Positions 1 to 5,804 of a stretch of DNA of 23,767 bases are shown here, piece by piece. This DNA comes from Candidatus Gastranaerophilales bacterium (lineage in GTDB: Bacteria; Cyanobacteriota; Vampirovibrionia; Gastranaerophilales; Gastranaerophilaceae): the NCBI GenBank assembly GCA_944323095.1, contig CALURE010000009.1, positions 1 through 23,767 of the forward strand, in the 5' to 3' direction. The translations under genes were made by a program, and so were the position numbers. How positions within the stretch are numbered: position 1 is the first letter of the stretch; every line of letters begins with the position of its first letter. Under the pieces are notes generated by a model, which worked only from the letters and a program-made list of their open reading frames with translations, had not been told where the DNA came from and did not search any database.

Positions 1-318
1 AAACCTGAATATACACCAAACGTTGACACAGGTGATTTCGTAATCGTAATCAATGCTGACAAAGTTCTGGTTTCAGGTAAAAAAGAAACAGATAAAATCT
101 ATTATCACCATACCGGTTATCCCGGCGGTTTAAAGAGTGCCAGCGTAAAAGAATTACGTGAAAAAGATGCAAGACTTTTAATTGAAAAAGCAGTTAAAGG
201 AATGCTTCAGCACAACACTTTAGGCGATACACAATTTACAAAATTGAAAGTATACAACGGACCTGAACATCCGCATGCAGCACAAAAACCGATTGTGCTT
301 GAAAAGGAGGCTAAATAA
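1..318 (+). CDS. rplM: 50S ribosomal protein L13, C-terminal part
   Basis: The frame is open from the left edge to a TAA at 316-318, so only the last 105 codons are present. The translation contains the L13 signatures KIYYHHTGYPGGLK and a C-terminal GMLQHNTLG. L13 is an early-assembling large-subunit protein. The stop codon overlaps the rpsI start (TAATG), and the rpsI ribosome binding site AAGGAGG lies inside the last codons of this gene. The order rplM-rpsI is the standard bacterial operon. The 5' end is outside the window. Confidence 0.96.
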   Translation, partial: KPEYTPNVDTGDFVIVINADKVLVSGKKETDKIYYHHTGYPGGLKSASVKELREKDARLLIEKAVKGMLQHNTLGDTQFTKLKVYNGPEHPHAAQKPIVLEKEAK

Positions 319-713
319 TGGCAGATAAAGAAATTATGGCAACAGGCCGCAGAAAAACCTCTATTGCGGTTGTAAAACTTGTAAAAGGCAAAGGCAGAAT
401 TTTTGTTAACGGTAAAACATTAAAAAATTATATCGGCAACAGACCTGCTATTGAAATGTTAGTTTACAGACCTTTAGTTTTAACTGATAATCAGGAAAAA
501 TACGATGTAAAAGTAAAAGCAGTAGGCGGCGGTGTAGTTGCCCAGTGCGGAGCTATCAGACATGGTATTTCAAGAGCATTAGTTAAAGCAAACGAAGAAT
601 ACAGAAACGTTTTACGTTTAGAAGGACTTTTAACCCGCGATCCGCGTGTTAAGGAACGTAAAAAATACGGCCGCAAACGTGCAAGAAAACGTTTCCAATT
701 CTCAAAAAGATAA
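318..713 (+). CDS. rpsI: 30S ribosomal protein S9
   Basis: This 131-aa protein matches uS9 over its whole length. The N-terminal ATGRRKTSIAVVKL, the central VKAVGGGVVAQCGAIRHGISRAL and the C-terminal RKKYGRKRARKRFQFSKR tail are diagnostic; the tail is the extension that reaches the P-site tRNA. The start overlaps the rplM stop by one base (TAATG), with AAGGAGG at 304-310, so translation is probably coupled to L13. The operon ends at the hairpin terminator at 741-764. Confidence 0.98.
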   Translation: MADKEIMATGRRKTSIAVVKLVKGKGRIFVNGKTLKNYIGNRPAIEMLVYRPLVLTDNQEKYDVKVKAVGGGVVAQCGAIRHGISRALVKANEEYRNVLRLEGLLTRDPRVKERKKYGRKRARKRFQFSKR

Positions 714-740
714 TTATATTATCAAAATATATTTACAAAG

Positions 741-764
741 AACCGGCAGAAATGCCGGTTTTTT
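741..764 (+). terminator. Intrinsic terminator of rplM-rpsI
   Basis: A perfect 7-bp stem AACCGGC/GCCGGTT (741-747 and 754-760) with a 6-base loop is followed by a T run (759-764). It lies 28 bases after the rpsI stop. The other strand has only a short T-rich stretch (CTTTG) after the hairpin, so it may act weakly for the convergent ruvC operon. Confidence 0.9.
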
Positions 765-800
765 AGTGATAAAATTTTATGCCATTCTATAATCTAAAAA

Positions 801-1262
801 TTATTTACGCAAAGAGTTTAAGAATTCTAAAACATAAAACGTCAAAAAACCTGTAAATGCATTAAGAGTTGCACTCAAAACTCCCATAAAGACAGAAATT
901 ACAACGAGAATAAAAAATGTAGCATTCCCCAGCATCAAACCAACACCGTAATTTGCCGCAAGATGAAAAAATTTCATTAAAACAACAGATACCGGCACAT
1001 AAACAATGGAAAACCCGAGATATGAAATAAATCCGGCTATAGCACCTGTTATTATACTGTCTTTTATGGACGAAAGCGAAAGACAGCCGTATTTAATCAA
1101 AATCCAGATTACAAGAGGTGCAACAAAACACAGTAAAAATATAAAAGAAACAGCTCCCGCATAAGGAATTAAGGTTACAATCCCGAGCAAAAGCCCGAAA
1201 AATATACTCAAAACCGCAATCTGCCTTAACAAAATATAATTGATATTCATAGAAATTATCAT
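801..1262 (-). CDS. Small integral membrane protein, function unknown
   Basis: I do not recognise this 153-aa protein. It is strongly hydrophobic, with about four membrane-spanning stretches (roughly residues 8-30, 32-55, 62-90 and 104-145), the last one possibly two helices. It has no signal peptide cleavage site or known motif. I place the start at the ATG at 1262 because it overlaps the ruvC stop as ATGA; a second ATG at 1250 is possible, and an open frame further upstream would need a TTG at 1286. It is therefore probably translated in coupling with ruvC. The position after ruvC, where ruvA or ruvB might be expected, does not imply a recombination role. Confidence 0.75.
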   Translation of the reverse strand: MIISMNINYILLRQIAVLSIFFGLLLGIVTLIPYAGAVSFIFLLCFVAPLVIWILIKYGCLSLSSIKDSIITGAIAGFISYLGFSIVYVPVSVVLMKFFHLAANYGVGLMLGNATFFILVVISVFMGVLSATLNAFTGFLTFYVLEFLNSLRK

Positions 1263-1732
1263 ACCATAATTGAGCGTGTATGACAAATTGCAATTGCAAT
1301 TGAATCCACAGTATCATCAAGCTTTGGCAAATTCTCAACCCCGAGAGCAATTTTAACCATTTGCTCGACTTCTTTTTTATCTGCCCGCCCGTAGCCTGTT
1401 AAAACCTGTTTAACCTCCATCGGTGTGTATTCAAAAATAGGTATCTTATGTTTTTCAAGTACGGTCAAAATAACTCCGCGCGCATGCGCAACAGGCATAA
1501 CGGTCGTTCTGTTGCGGAAGAAAAAAAGTTTTTCAATAGCAGCACAGTCCGGTTTATATTTTTCAACAATTGTTGTCATATCATCAAAAATTTCAACAAG
1601 TCTGGCTGACTCGCGCGTGCCTTTCTGCGTTTGAATAGAGCCTGAATGCAAAAGAACAGGTTTCTCACCGTCATAATCAACAATTGAATAACCTACAATA
1701 CCAAGCCCGGGATCTATGCCTAAAATCTTCAT
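1259..1732 (-). CDS. ruvC: Holliday junction endodeoxyribonuclease RuvC
   Basis: RuvC is the dimeric resolvase that cuts Holliday junctions in the RuvAB complex. From the ATG at 1732 the protein is 157 aa, normal for the family. It starts MKILGIDPGLGIVGY, with the four acidic active-site residues of the RNase H fold at D7, E67 (AAIEKLFF), D140 and D143 (LDDTVDSIAIAICH). The frame extends upstream to a TTG at 1750, but LGIDPG is normally a few residues from the N terminus, so 1732 is preferred. No Shine-Dalgarno sequence precedes this ATG. Instead TGCTATAAT ends six bases before it, predicting a leaderless mRNA. The stop overlaps the start of the downstream membrane protein. ruvA and ruvB are not in the window. 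Confidence 0.96.
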   Translation of the reverse strand: MKILGIDPGLGIVGYSIVDYDGEKPVLLHSGSIQTQKGTRESARLVEIFDDMTTIVEKYKPDCAAIEKLFFFRNRTTVMPVAHARGVILTVLEKHKIPIFEYTPMEVKQVLTGYGRADKKEVEQMVKIALGVENLPKLDDTVDSIAIAICHTRSIMV

Positions 1733-1738
1733 AAAAGT

Positions 1739-1747
1739 ATTATAGCA
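1739..1747 (-). promoter_or_regulatory. Extended -10 promoter, predicted leaderless start of ruvC
   Basis: On the minus strand TGCTATAAT (TG at -15/-14, TATAAT at 1744-1739) ends six bases before the ruvC ATG, so +1 would fall on or next to the A of the start codon at 1732. No good -35 box is seen, as is common for extended -10 promoters. The box lies just downstream of the 73-aa gene's stop codon. mfd and rarA have the same layout. Confidence 0.65.
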
Positions 1748-1750
1748 CAA

Positions 1751-1972
1751 TTATGATTGTGCATTTTCCTTTTTGTATATAACCTCTTGAACATTAACAA
1801 TATCGTTCTCAATATCAAGTAACAATCGTTCAATACAATTCATCGCAGCAGTTATATTATCAATGTCAAAATCAAACGTAGAACTTGAAAGCCATCTCCA
1901 TAACCAGATTAAATCATCTACCTTGTTGACAATTTCTTCTAGACTTTTGCTGATTGTTTTTTCTTTTGGCAT
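1751..1972 (-). CDS. Small acidic helical protein, function unknown
   Basis: This 73-aa protein has no family I recognise. It is probably all helical, acidic in its second half, with a Trp-rich patch (DDLIWLWRWL, near residues 19-28) and no membrane segment or signal. The ATG at 1972 has a good ribosome binding site, AAGGAG at 1979-1984 on the minus strand. It diverges from the XRE-like gene at 2068 across a palindrome-rich 95-base region, whose half-sites overlap candidate -10 boxes of this gene. That arrangement suggests control by the XRE-like protein. Its stop abuts the ruvC promoter. It could be a partner or antitoxin-like protein, but nothing in the sequence shows this. Confidence 0.7.
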   Translation of the reverse strand: MPKEKTISKSLEEIVNKVDDLIWLWRWLSSSTFDFDIDNITAAMNCIERLLLDIENDIVNVQEVIYKKENAQS

Positions 1973-1989
1973 TGTAACTCCTTAATAAA

Positions 1990-2066
1990 ATTATAGTATT
2001 ATTGTAATATTATAGTTTAACTATAATATTTATAATTATTTTTGTCAATATCAAGTTATACTATAA
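1990..2066. promoter_or_regulatory. Divergent operator region with a 25-bp palindrome
   Basis: The perfect palindrome AATATTATAGTT-T-AACTATAATATT occupies 2006-2030. It contains two inverted TTATAGT half-sites (2010-2016 and 2020-2026). A third half-site lies at 1991-1997 in direct orientation and a fourth (ACTATAA) at 2060-2066, inverted. Candidate leftward -10 boxes TATAAT (2014-2009 and 1995-1990) and the rightward TATACT/TATAAA (2057-2067) overlap these half-sites. A protein bound here would cover both start regions. Confidence 0.65.
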
Positions 2067-2067
2067 A

Positions 2068-2286
2068 ATGTTATGTATGTTAGATATAAAGGCAGAAATT
2101 AAATATTGTATTGTAAGAGCCGGGTCCTCATTAACTAAAGTTATGGCAGCTTTAAATGAGAAAAAGAAAATTAAAACAACATACAGTAATATTGCAAATA
2201 AAATAAATACCGGTACAATTACATTTAATGAAGCCCAATATATTCTTGACCAATTAGGCTACAAATTCACTATCGAAAGAAAATAG
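2068..2286 (+). CDS. Small XRE-like helix-turn-helix protein
   Basis: The 72-aa protein resembles a stripped-down XRE/Cro-type domain. A first helix (IKYCIVRAGSSLTKVMAAL) is followed by TYSNIANKINTGTITFNEAQYILDQLGY, a pattern close to the recognition and stabilising helices of small phage-type repressors. The start is uncertain between the ATGs at 2068 and 2077. Neither has a Shine-Dalgarno sequence, and the TATACT/TATAAA stretch immediately upstream suggests a very short or absent leader. It diverges from the 73-aa gene over a four-half-site operator and probably regulates itself and that gene. The protein is too short and divergent for a firm family call. Confidence 0.7.
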   Translation: MLCMLDIKAEIKYCIVRAGSSLTKVMAALNEKKKIKTTYSNIANKINTGTITFNEAQYILDQLGYKFTIERK

Positions 2287-2297
2287 TTTTAATAATA

Positions 2298-2325
2298 TTG
2301 CATCTTTTATCTTTTTTGCTATAAT
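2298..2325 (+). promoter_or_regulatory. Sense promoter of the 24-aa peptide mRNA
   Basis: TTGCAT (2298-2303), a 16-base spacer and TATAAT (2320-2325) preceded by TGC make a strong extended -10 promoter. Predicted +1 is A2332 or G2333. It begins 11 bases after the XRE-like gene and drives a roughly 195-nt structured transcript. Confidence 0.8.
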
Positions 2326-2404
2326 TACGATAGGGTAAGCTTCCCACAGCACCTCCGCTGACACAACAAATTAGTTAAGAAATTGGTCAGGAAAGGAGGT
2401 CAAA

Positions 2405-2479
2405 ATGAAATTAGAATTAATTAAAAAAGCTCTAGCCACACTAGAGCTTATAATAAGATTAATTTTAATCTTCTTATAG
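2405..2479 (+). CDS. 24-aa hydrophobic peptide, candidate type I toxin
   Basis: This short ORF starts with MKLELIKKALATLELIIR and ends in an Ile/Leu/Phe stretch before TAG at 2477-2479. It is predicted to form one amphipathic-to-hydrophobic helix with Lys and Glu near the N terminus, like small membrane-acting type I toxins such as TisB, Ibs or Fst. There is no clear sequence homology. The ribosome binding site AAAGGAGGT (2392-2400), four bases before the ATG, is among the strongest in the window and can be masked by the leader. Two perfect hairpins are built into the codons (2427-2449 and 2455-2472); the first doubles as the terminator of an antisense RNA. No co-directional gene follows, so this is not an attenuator leader peptide. 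Confidence 0.65.
   Translation: MKLELIKKALATLELIIRLILIFL
2421..2449 (-). terminator. Antisense terminator inside the peptide ORF
   Basis: A perfect 9-bp stem AAGCTCTAG/CTAGAGCTT (2427-2435 and 2441-2449) with a 5-base loop is followed on the minus strand by T6 (2428-2423). This is a textbook intrinsic terminator for leftward transcription. It is also the first good one met by transcripts leaving the O-methyltransferase gene. Confidence 0.8.
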
Positions 2480-2531
2480 GGAAGTTAAGAAAGGCCTTAA
2501 GAACAGAGACCTCTTAAGGTCTTTTCCCTAT
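2421..2531 (-). ncRNA. Antisense RNA, candidate antitoxin
   Basis: An RNA of about 110 nt is predicted from the TTGAAA-17-TATAAT promoter at 2566-2538, with +1 near 2531, to the intrinsic terminator inside the peptide ORF. It is fully complementary to most of the ORF and to the 3' hairpin of the sense RNA. It would also contain its own stem-loop (GACCTTAAGAGGTC) for fast initial pairing. This matches the logic of RNA antitoxins of type I modules. Its existence rests on the promoter and terminator only. Confidence 0.65.
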
Positions 2532-2532
2532 A
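2475..2532 (+). terminator. 3' hairpin of the peptide mRNA
   Basis: Outer stem TATAGGGAA/TTCCCTATA (2475-2483 and 2524-2532) encloses inner stem GGCCTTAAGA/TCTTAAGGTC (2493-2502 and 2512-2521, one G-T pair). TTTT follows the inner stem at 2522-2525. A smaller alternative hairpin GACCT-CTTA-AGGTC (2508-2521) can form directly before TTTT. The U tract is short, so termination efficiency is uncertain. Confidence 0.6.
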
Positions 2533-2537
2533 TTCGT

Positions 2538-2566
2538 ATTATAACATATCTTATTTCTTTTTTCAA
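2538..2566 (-). promoter_or_regulatory. Antisense promoter in the tail of the methyltransferase gene
   Basis: On the minus strand TTGAAA (2566-2561), exactly 17 bases of spacer and TATAAT (2543-2538) preceded by TGT form a near-consensus extended -10 promoter, one of the best in the window. The -35 box overlaps the TGA stop of the O-methyltransferase gene. Its only downstream product is the antisense RNA against the peptide mRNA. Confidence 0.82.
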
Positions 2567-3135
2567 GCCCTCAATTTCCGCGCGAGCGACAAACCGGCAG
2601 GCAGAGGCAAAATTACATTTTCGTAATCAGGATTAGAATTTATAGCATCAATAAACGGTTTACATTTTGCCTCGTGAGATAAAACGTTATCACAGGCAAT
2701 TATCCCGTTTTTTTTCAAATGTTTGTCTATAAATTCAAAATATTTTATGTATTCTGATTTATTTGCATCCACAAACGCAAAATCAATTTCAAAATCATCA
2801 CTCAAGTATTCAAGATGCATTAAAGCGGAACCCTTCAAAGTTGTTATTACATCTGAAACTCCGCAGGTTTTAAAATTTTCTTTTGCAACATCAAGACGTG
2901 TATCATAAAATTCAATTGTAGTAAGATGTCCGCCGTTTTCTTTAACAGCTTTACCAAGCCATATGCCGGAATACCCGTTTGAAGTACCTATTTCAAGGAC
3001 ATTTTTTGAACCTTCCGCTTTTATAAGCGTGTACAAAAATTCCCCTGTAACACGTGCGATATTCCAGAATTGTTTGCGGGTTGCTTCAAGTGAATTAAGG
3101 ACATTTTCGGTTGTATCATCAAAATATTTAATCAT
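2563..3135 (-). CDS. SAM-dependent O-methyltransferase, family 3 (COG4122)
   Basis: This 190-aa protein has the class I methyltransferase fold of the catechol/caffeoyl-CoA O-methyltransferase-like group, which includes bacterial YrrM/TrmR proteins. Motif I is VLEIGTSNGYSG (46-57), the acidic end of beta-2 is TTIEFYD (72-78), the metal- and substrate-side motif is DFAFVDANKSEY (118-129), and GIIACDNVL follows. The true substrate (small molecule, peptide or tRNA wobble base) cannot be read from the sequence. It starts two bases after the propeller gene's stop and has no good ribosome binding site, so it is probably translated by coupling. It is the last gene of the grpE-dnaJ run. Its stop codon overlaps the antisense promoter. 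Confidence 0.88.
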   Translation of the reverse strand: MIKYFDDTTENVLNSLEATRKQFWNIARVTGEFLYTLIKAEGSKNVLEIGTSNGYSGIWLGKAVKENGGHLTTIEFYDTRLDVAKENFKTCGVSDVITTLKGSALMHLEYLSDDFEIDFAFVDANKSEYIKYFEFIDKHLKKNGIIACDNVLSHEAKCKPFIDAINSNPDYENVILPLPAGLSLARKLRA

Positions 3136-3137
3136 TT

Positions 3138-4604
3138 TTATTTACTGCTATTTATTTTTTTAACTTTTTCAGTCACAACTATTGTATTTGCGGGAATATC
3201 AATCGGAATTGTCTTTATAACCTTGTTTGTTCCGAGATCAAATACAGTGTATAAAGAAGCTTTTGTATCGGTAATTAATGCAATATTCGTGTTTTCTATC
3301 CGGTTAATCTTAGTGGAAAAACCGTTGGTATTCAGGTAAATTGAATCAGTTAAGATATCTGTTTTTACATCAATGACCTGAATTGAGTTGTCTCCTGCGC
3401 CAAGTACATATAATCTGCCGTGGAATGCCAGCATATCAACAGGTTTGTCACATATTTCAAACTCGCCAATCAAACCTACCGTATTGTAATCAATTATTGC
3501 TATTCTGTTTTTGGTTCTGCTTGTTATATAGATTTTATCACCTGTATAAACAATTTTTGAAACATTCGGAAATTTCCCGATTTCTTTCAGCAAATAATTA
3601 TTATCAAGTTCAATTGCCCATATATCACGAGTTTTTTTGTCATAATAAAAGAGTTTTGTTCCGTCATCTGACAGGTAAAGTTTTTCACACATGCCTGTTA
3701 TTTTTATCTGCTTTGAAAGGGTCATTGTTTCAAGGTTTACGATATAAATACTTGAATCTATTGAACTTGAGATATAAGCTATATTTTTATTTTTATCAAT
3801 TACAATTTCATCAGGCTGAGTTTTTATATTAATCTGCTTAATAATTTGATCATCAGCAAGCGATATAACATCTACGGAATTTTTATCATAAGCAGTTACG
3901 AGCAAAAATTTGTCGTCATAAGCTTTCATTGAAATCGGCACATTAGTCTGTGCAAGCGAATATTCAGGAGTTTTAGCGCCTAAATTCAACACCTGAATAT
4001 TTTTTGAATACGGCGATGCAACATAAAAACTTTTATTTTTCAATTGCGGAATTTGTGAAAGAGTCTTTAACGTTGAACCCGAAAGCTGCGTAACAACAGG
4101 TTTTGAATTTTCCACACGAATCCCCGGATCATTAACTGTCTGAATTTCAAGATTACCGACAATTGCCTTTAAATTTTCAGGAATTACAAGCCCTTTCGGG
4201 ACAAGCATATCCTGCGGCAAAAGTCCGGTTCTCAACTCTATAGGCGGATTTGCCATTTTATAAATCGTTTTATTGCCTTTGGTATCTGTCAAAACCTTGA
4301 GCAAAACAAAATCATTGTTCAAAATTACTACATTGGGTTTTGATGCAAGCGTTTTACCCGACGGAAAAGTCTGTTTTACAGCAAGAGTTTCAGGGGTTAA
4401 AATCTTTGCAGGAAAAAGCGGAAGATAAATTGTATTATCAGGCAGAATAATAACTCCGTCAAATCTGAAAGTTGTTTTCGGAAAATCATTACTAATAAAC
4501 TGCTGGACATTATCAGGAATTTTAGCAGCAAAAACAGGGACAGAGAGTGCCAGCATAATCGCCGGTACTAAAAATATTTTTGCTGTTATTCTACGCATTA
4601 ACAT
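3138..4604 (-). CDS. Secreted YVTN-type beta-propeller protein
   Basis: The 488-aa protein begins with a Sec signal peptide (MRRITAKIFLVPAIMLALSV, cleavage probably after VFAA). Residues from about 180 onward contain repeated propeller blades of the kind KNIAYISSSIDSSIYIVNLETM, DKIYITSRTKNRIAIIDYNT and GRLYVLGAGDNSIQVIDVKT, typical of YVTN/cytochrome D1-like seven-bladed propellers. The first 170 residues are a separate beta-rich region I do not recognise. No catalytic residues are evident, so a binding or scaffold role outside the membrane is likely. The gene starts five bases after dnaJ and ends two bases before the O-methyltransferase. ATGs at 4604 and 4598 are both possible starts, and neither has a clear ribosome binding site. 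Confidence 0.85.
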   Translation of the reverse strand: MLMRRITAKIFLVPAIMLALSVPVFAAKIPDNVQQFISNDFPKTTFRFDGVIILPDNTIYLPLFPAKILTPETLAVKQTFPSGKTLASKPNVVILNNDFVLLKVLTDTKGNKTIYKMANPPIELRTGLLPQDMLVPKGLVIPENLKAIVGNLEIQTVNDPGIRVENSKPVVTQLSGSTLKTLSQIPQLKNKSFYVASPYSKNIQVLNLGAKTPEYSLAQTNVPISMKAYDDKFLLVTAYDKNSVDVISLADDQIIKQINIKTQPDEIVIDKNKNIAYISSSIDSSIYIVNLETMTLSKQIKITGMCEKLYLSDDGTKLFYYDKKTRDIWAIELDNNYLLKEIGKFPNVSKIVYTGDKIYITSRTKNRIAIIDYNTVGLIGEFEICDKPVDMLAFHGRLYVLGAGDNSIQVIDVKTDILTDSIYLNTNGFSTKINRIENTNIALITDTKASLYTVFDLGTNKVIKTIPIDIPANTIVVTEKVKKINSSK

Positions 4605-4609
4605 ACTTA

Positions 4610-5737
4610 CTACTGGAATACTCCCTTAACTTTTTCCATTATGGAAGACTGCTGTGTATATTTTTTGTTATTTTGAATTTCGTACAATCTTCTGTAAAGA
4701 TTTCTTTCCTCATCAGACAATTTAAGAGGTGTCTTAACAGCTACAACTACAATATGATCTCCTCTTTGAGAGGGTCTTGCAATATAGGGGACACCTGCAC
4801 CTTTTATTTTTATAGAATTTCCGCTCTGCACACCTGCCTGAACAGCAATTTTTTGGTCACCGTCAAGAGTTTTTACAATAACTTCATCGCCCAGAGCGGC
4901 CTGAGAAGGTGTTATATCAATTCTTGAATATACATCATTACCTTCCCGTTTGAAGTAATCAGAAGATTTTACATGCAAAACCACATACAAATCTCCTGCA
5001 GGACCGCCGTTTGTACCTGCATCACCTTCGTGCGACACGCGGATTTTAGACATATTATCAACACCTGCCGGAATTTTTATATTAATTTTCTTTTCTTTTT
5101 GAAGTTTACCCTGACCTCTGCAAGCTTTACATGGATTCGTAATCTTTTTGCCTGCGCCGTGACAGTCTGGACAGGTTACAATCTGTGCGATTGAACCAAG
5201 CGGAGTTCTCATAACCTGTTTAACCTGTCCGGAACCATGGCATGTCGGACAGGTTACTGGCTGTGAACCTTTTTCAGCACCTGTGCCGTTACATGAAGGG
5301 CAAAGTTCCAGATGATCAAATTTAATCTCTTTTTCACAGCCAAAAACTGCCTGTTCAAAGTCTATTTCAATATCAAGTCTTAAATCGTCTCCTTCAACAG
5401 GCGCATTCGGGTCAGGACGTCCTCCAAAGCCGAAACCGCCCATGCCGAAAAATGAATTGAAGATATCATTCAAATCGCCAAAACCGCCGGCAAAAGGTCC
5501 GCCTGTATCAAATCCCGCATTTTTAAGACCGTCTTCTCCGTATCTGTCATATGTTGCACGCTTATTGTCATCCATAAGCGTTTCATAAGCTTTACCGAGT
5601 TCTTTAAACTTTTCCTCCGCATCAGGGGCTTTATTTACATCGGGGTGTAATGTTCTTGCTTTCTTACGGAAAGCAGACTTTATCTCGTCTTTGGAAGCGT
5701 CTTTTGATACGCCCAGTATTTCATAGTAATCAGTCAT
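4610..5737 (-). CDS. dnaJ: Chaperone protein DnaJ (Hsp40)
   Basis: This type I DnaJ of 375 aa stimulates DnaK ATPase and hands over unfolded clients. The J domain has HPD at 31-33. A Gly/Phe-rich linker runs from about 74 to 106. Four zinc-binding repeats follow: CPSCNGTG (146-153), CPTCHGSG (163-170), CPDCHGAG (189-196) and CKACRGQG (203-210). Two C-terminal beta domains complete the protein. It lies 67 bases after grpE on the same strand, but dnaK, which usually sits between or beside them, is absent. GGGAAG about 13 bases before the ATG is a distant ribosome binding site. It leads into the propeller and methyltransferase genes with almost no spacing. Confidence 0.97.
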   Translation of the reverse strand: MTDYYEILGVSKDASKDEIKSAFRKKARTLHPDVNKAPDAEEKFKELGKAYETLMDDNKRATYDRYGEDGLKNAGFDTGGPFAGGFGDLNDIFNSFFGMGGFGFGGRPDPNAPVEGDDLRLDIEIDFEQAVFGCEKEIKFDHLELCPSCNGTGAEKGSQPVTCPTCHGSGQVKQVMRTPLGSIAQIVTCPDCHGAGKKITNPCKACRGQGKLQKEKKINIKIPAGVDNMSKIRVSHEGDAGTNGGPAGDLYVVLHVKSSDYFKREGNDVYSRIDITPSQAALGDEVIVKTLDGDQKIAVQAGVQSGNSIKIKGAGVPYIARPSQRGDHIVVVAVKTPLKLSDEERNLYRRLYEIQNNKKYTQQSSIMEKVKGVFQ

Positions 5738-5804
5738 TTATAATAATTCTTCCCTATTCCATGTTTTTTCTATTATTTTATCATGTAAATCCTTAAAGAC
5801 AAAA

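Larger units (their letters stand above)
2332..2527 (+). ncRNA. Structured mRNA of a candidate type I toxin
   Basis: The predicted transcript runs from the promoter at 2298-2325 to the 3' hairpin at 2475-2532. In the leader, ACCTCC (2351-2356) plus CTGAC (2358-2362) can pair with GTCAG (2386-2390) plus GGAGGT (2395-2400), burying the Shine-Dalgarno sequence of the 24-codon ORF. CTTCCC (2340-2345) can also pair with GGGAAG (2479-2484) near the 3' end, in competition with the terminal stem. SD masking and long-range 5'-3' pairing are known features of type I toxin mRNAs such as hok and AapA. No Rfam family is recognised. Confidence 0.65.

Noticed and set aside
2351..2400. Known riboswitch or 6S/SRP RNA in the 2332-2532 transcript
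   Set aside because: No conserved core such as the SRP GGAAGCAGC-type loop is found, and the 6S-type open bubble is absent.
2405..2532. Attenuator with leader peptide
   Set aside because: No gene follows on the plus strand, the peptide has no run of a regulatory amino acid, and a strong opposing promoter explains the structure better.
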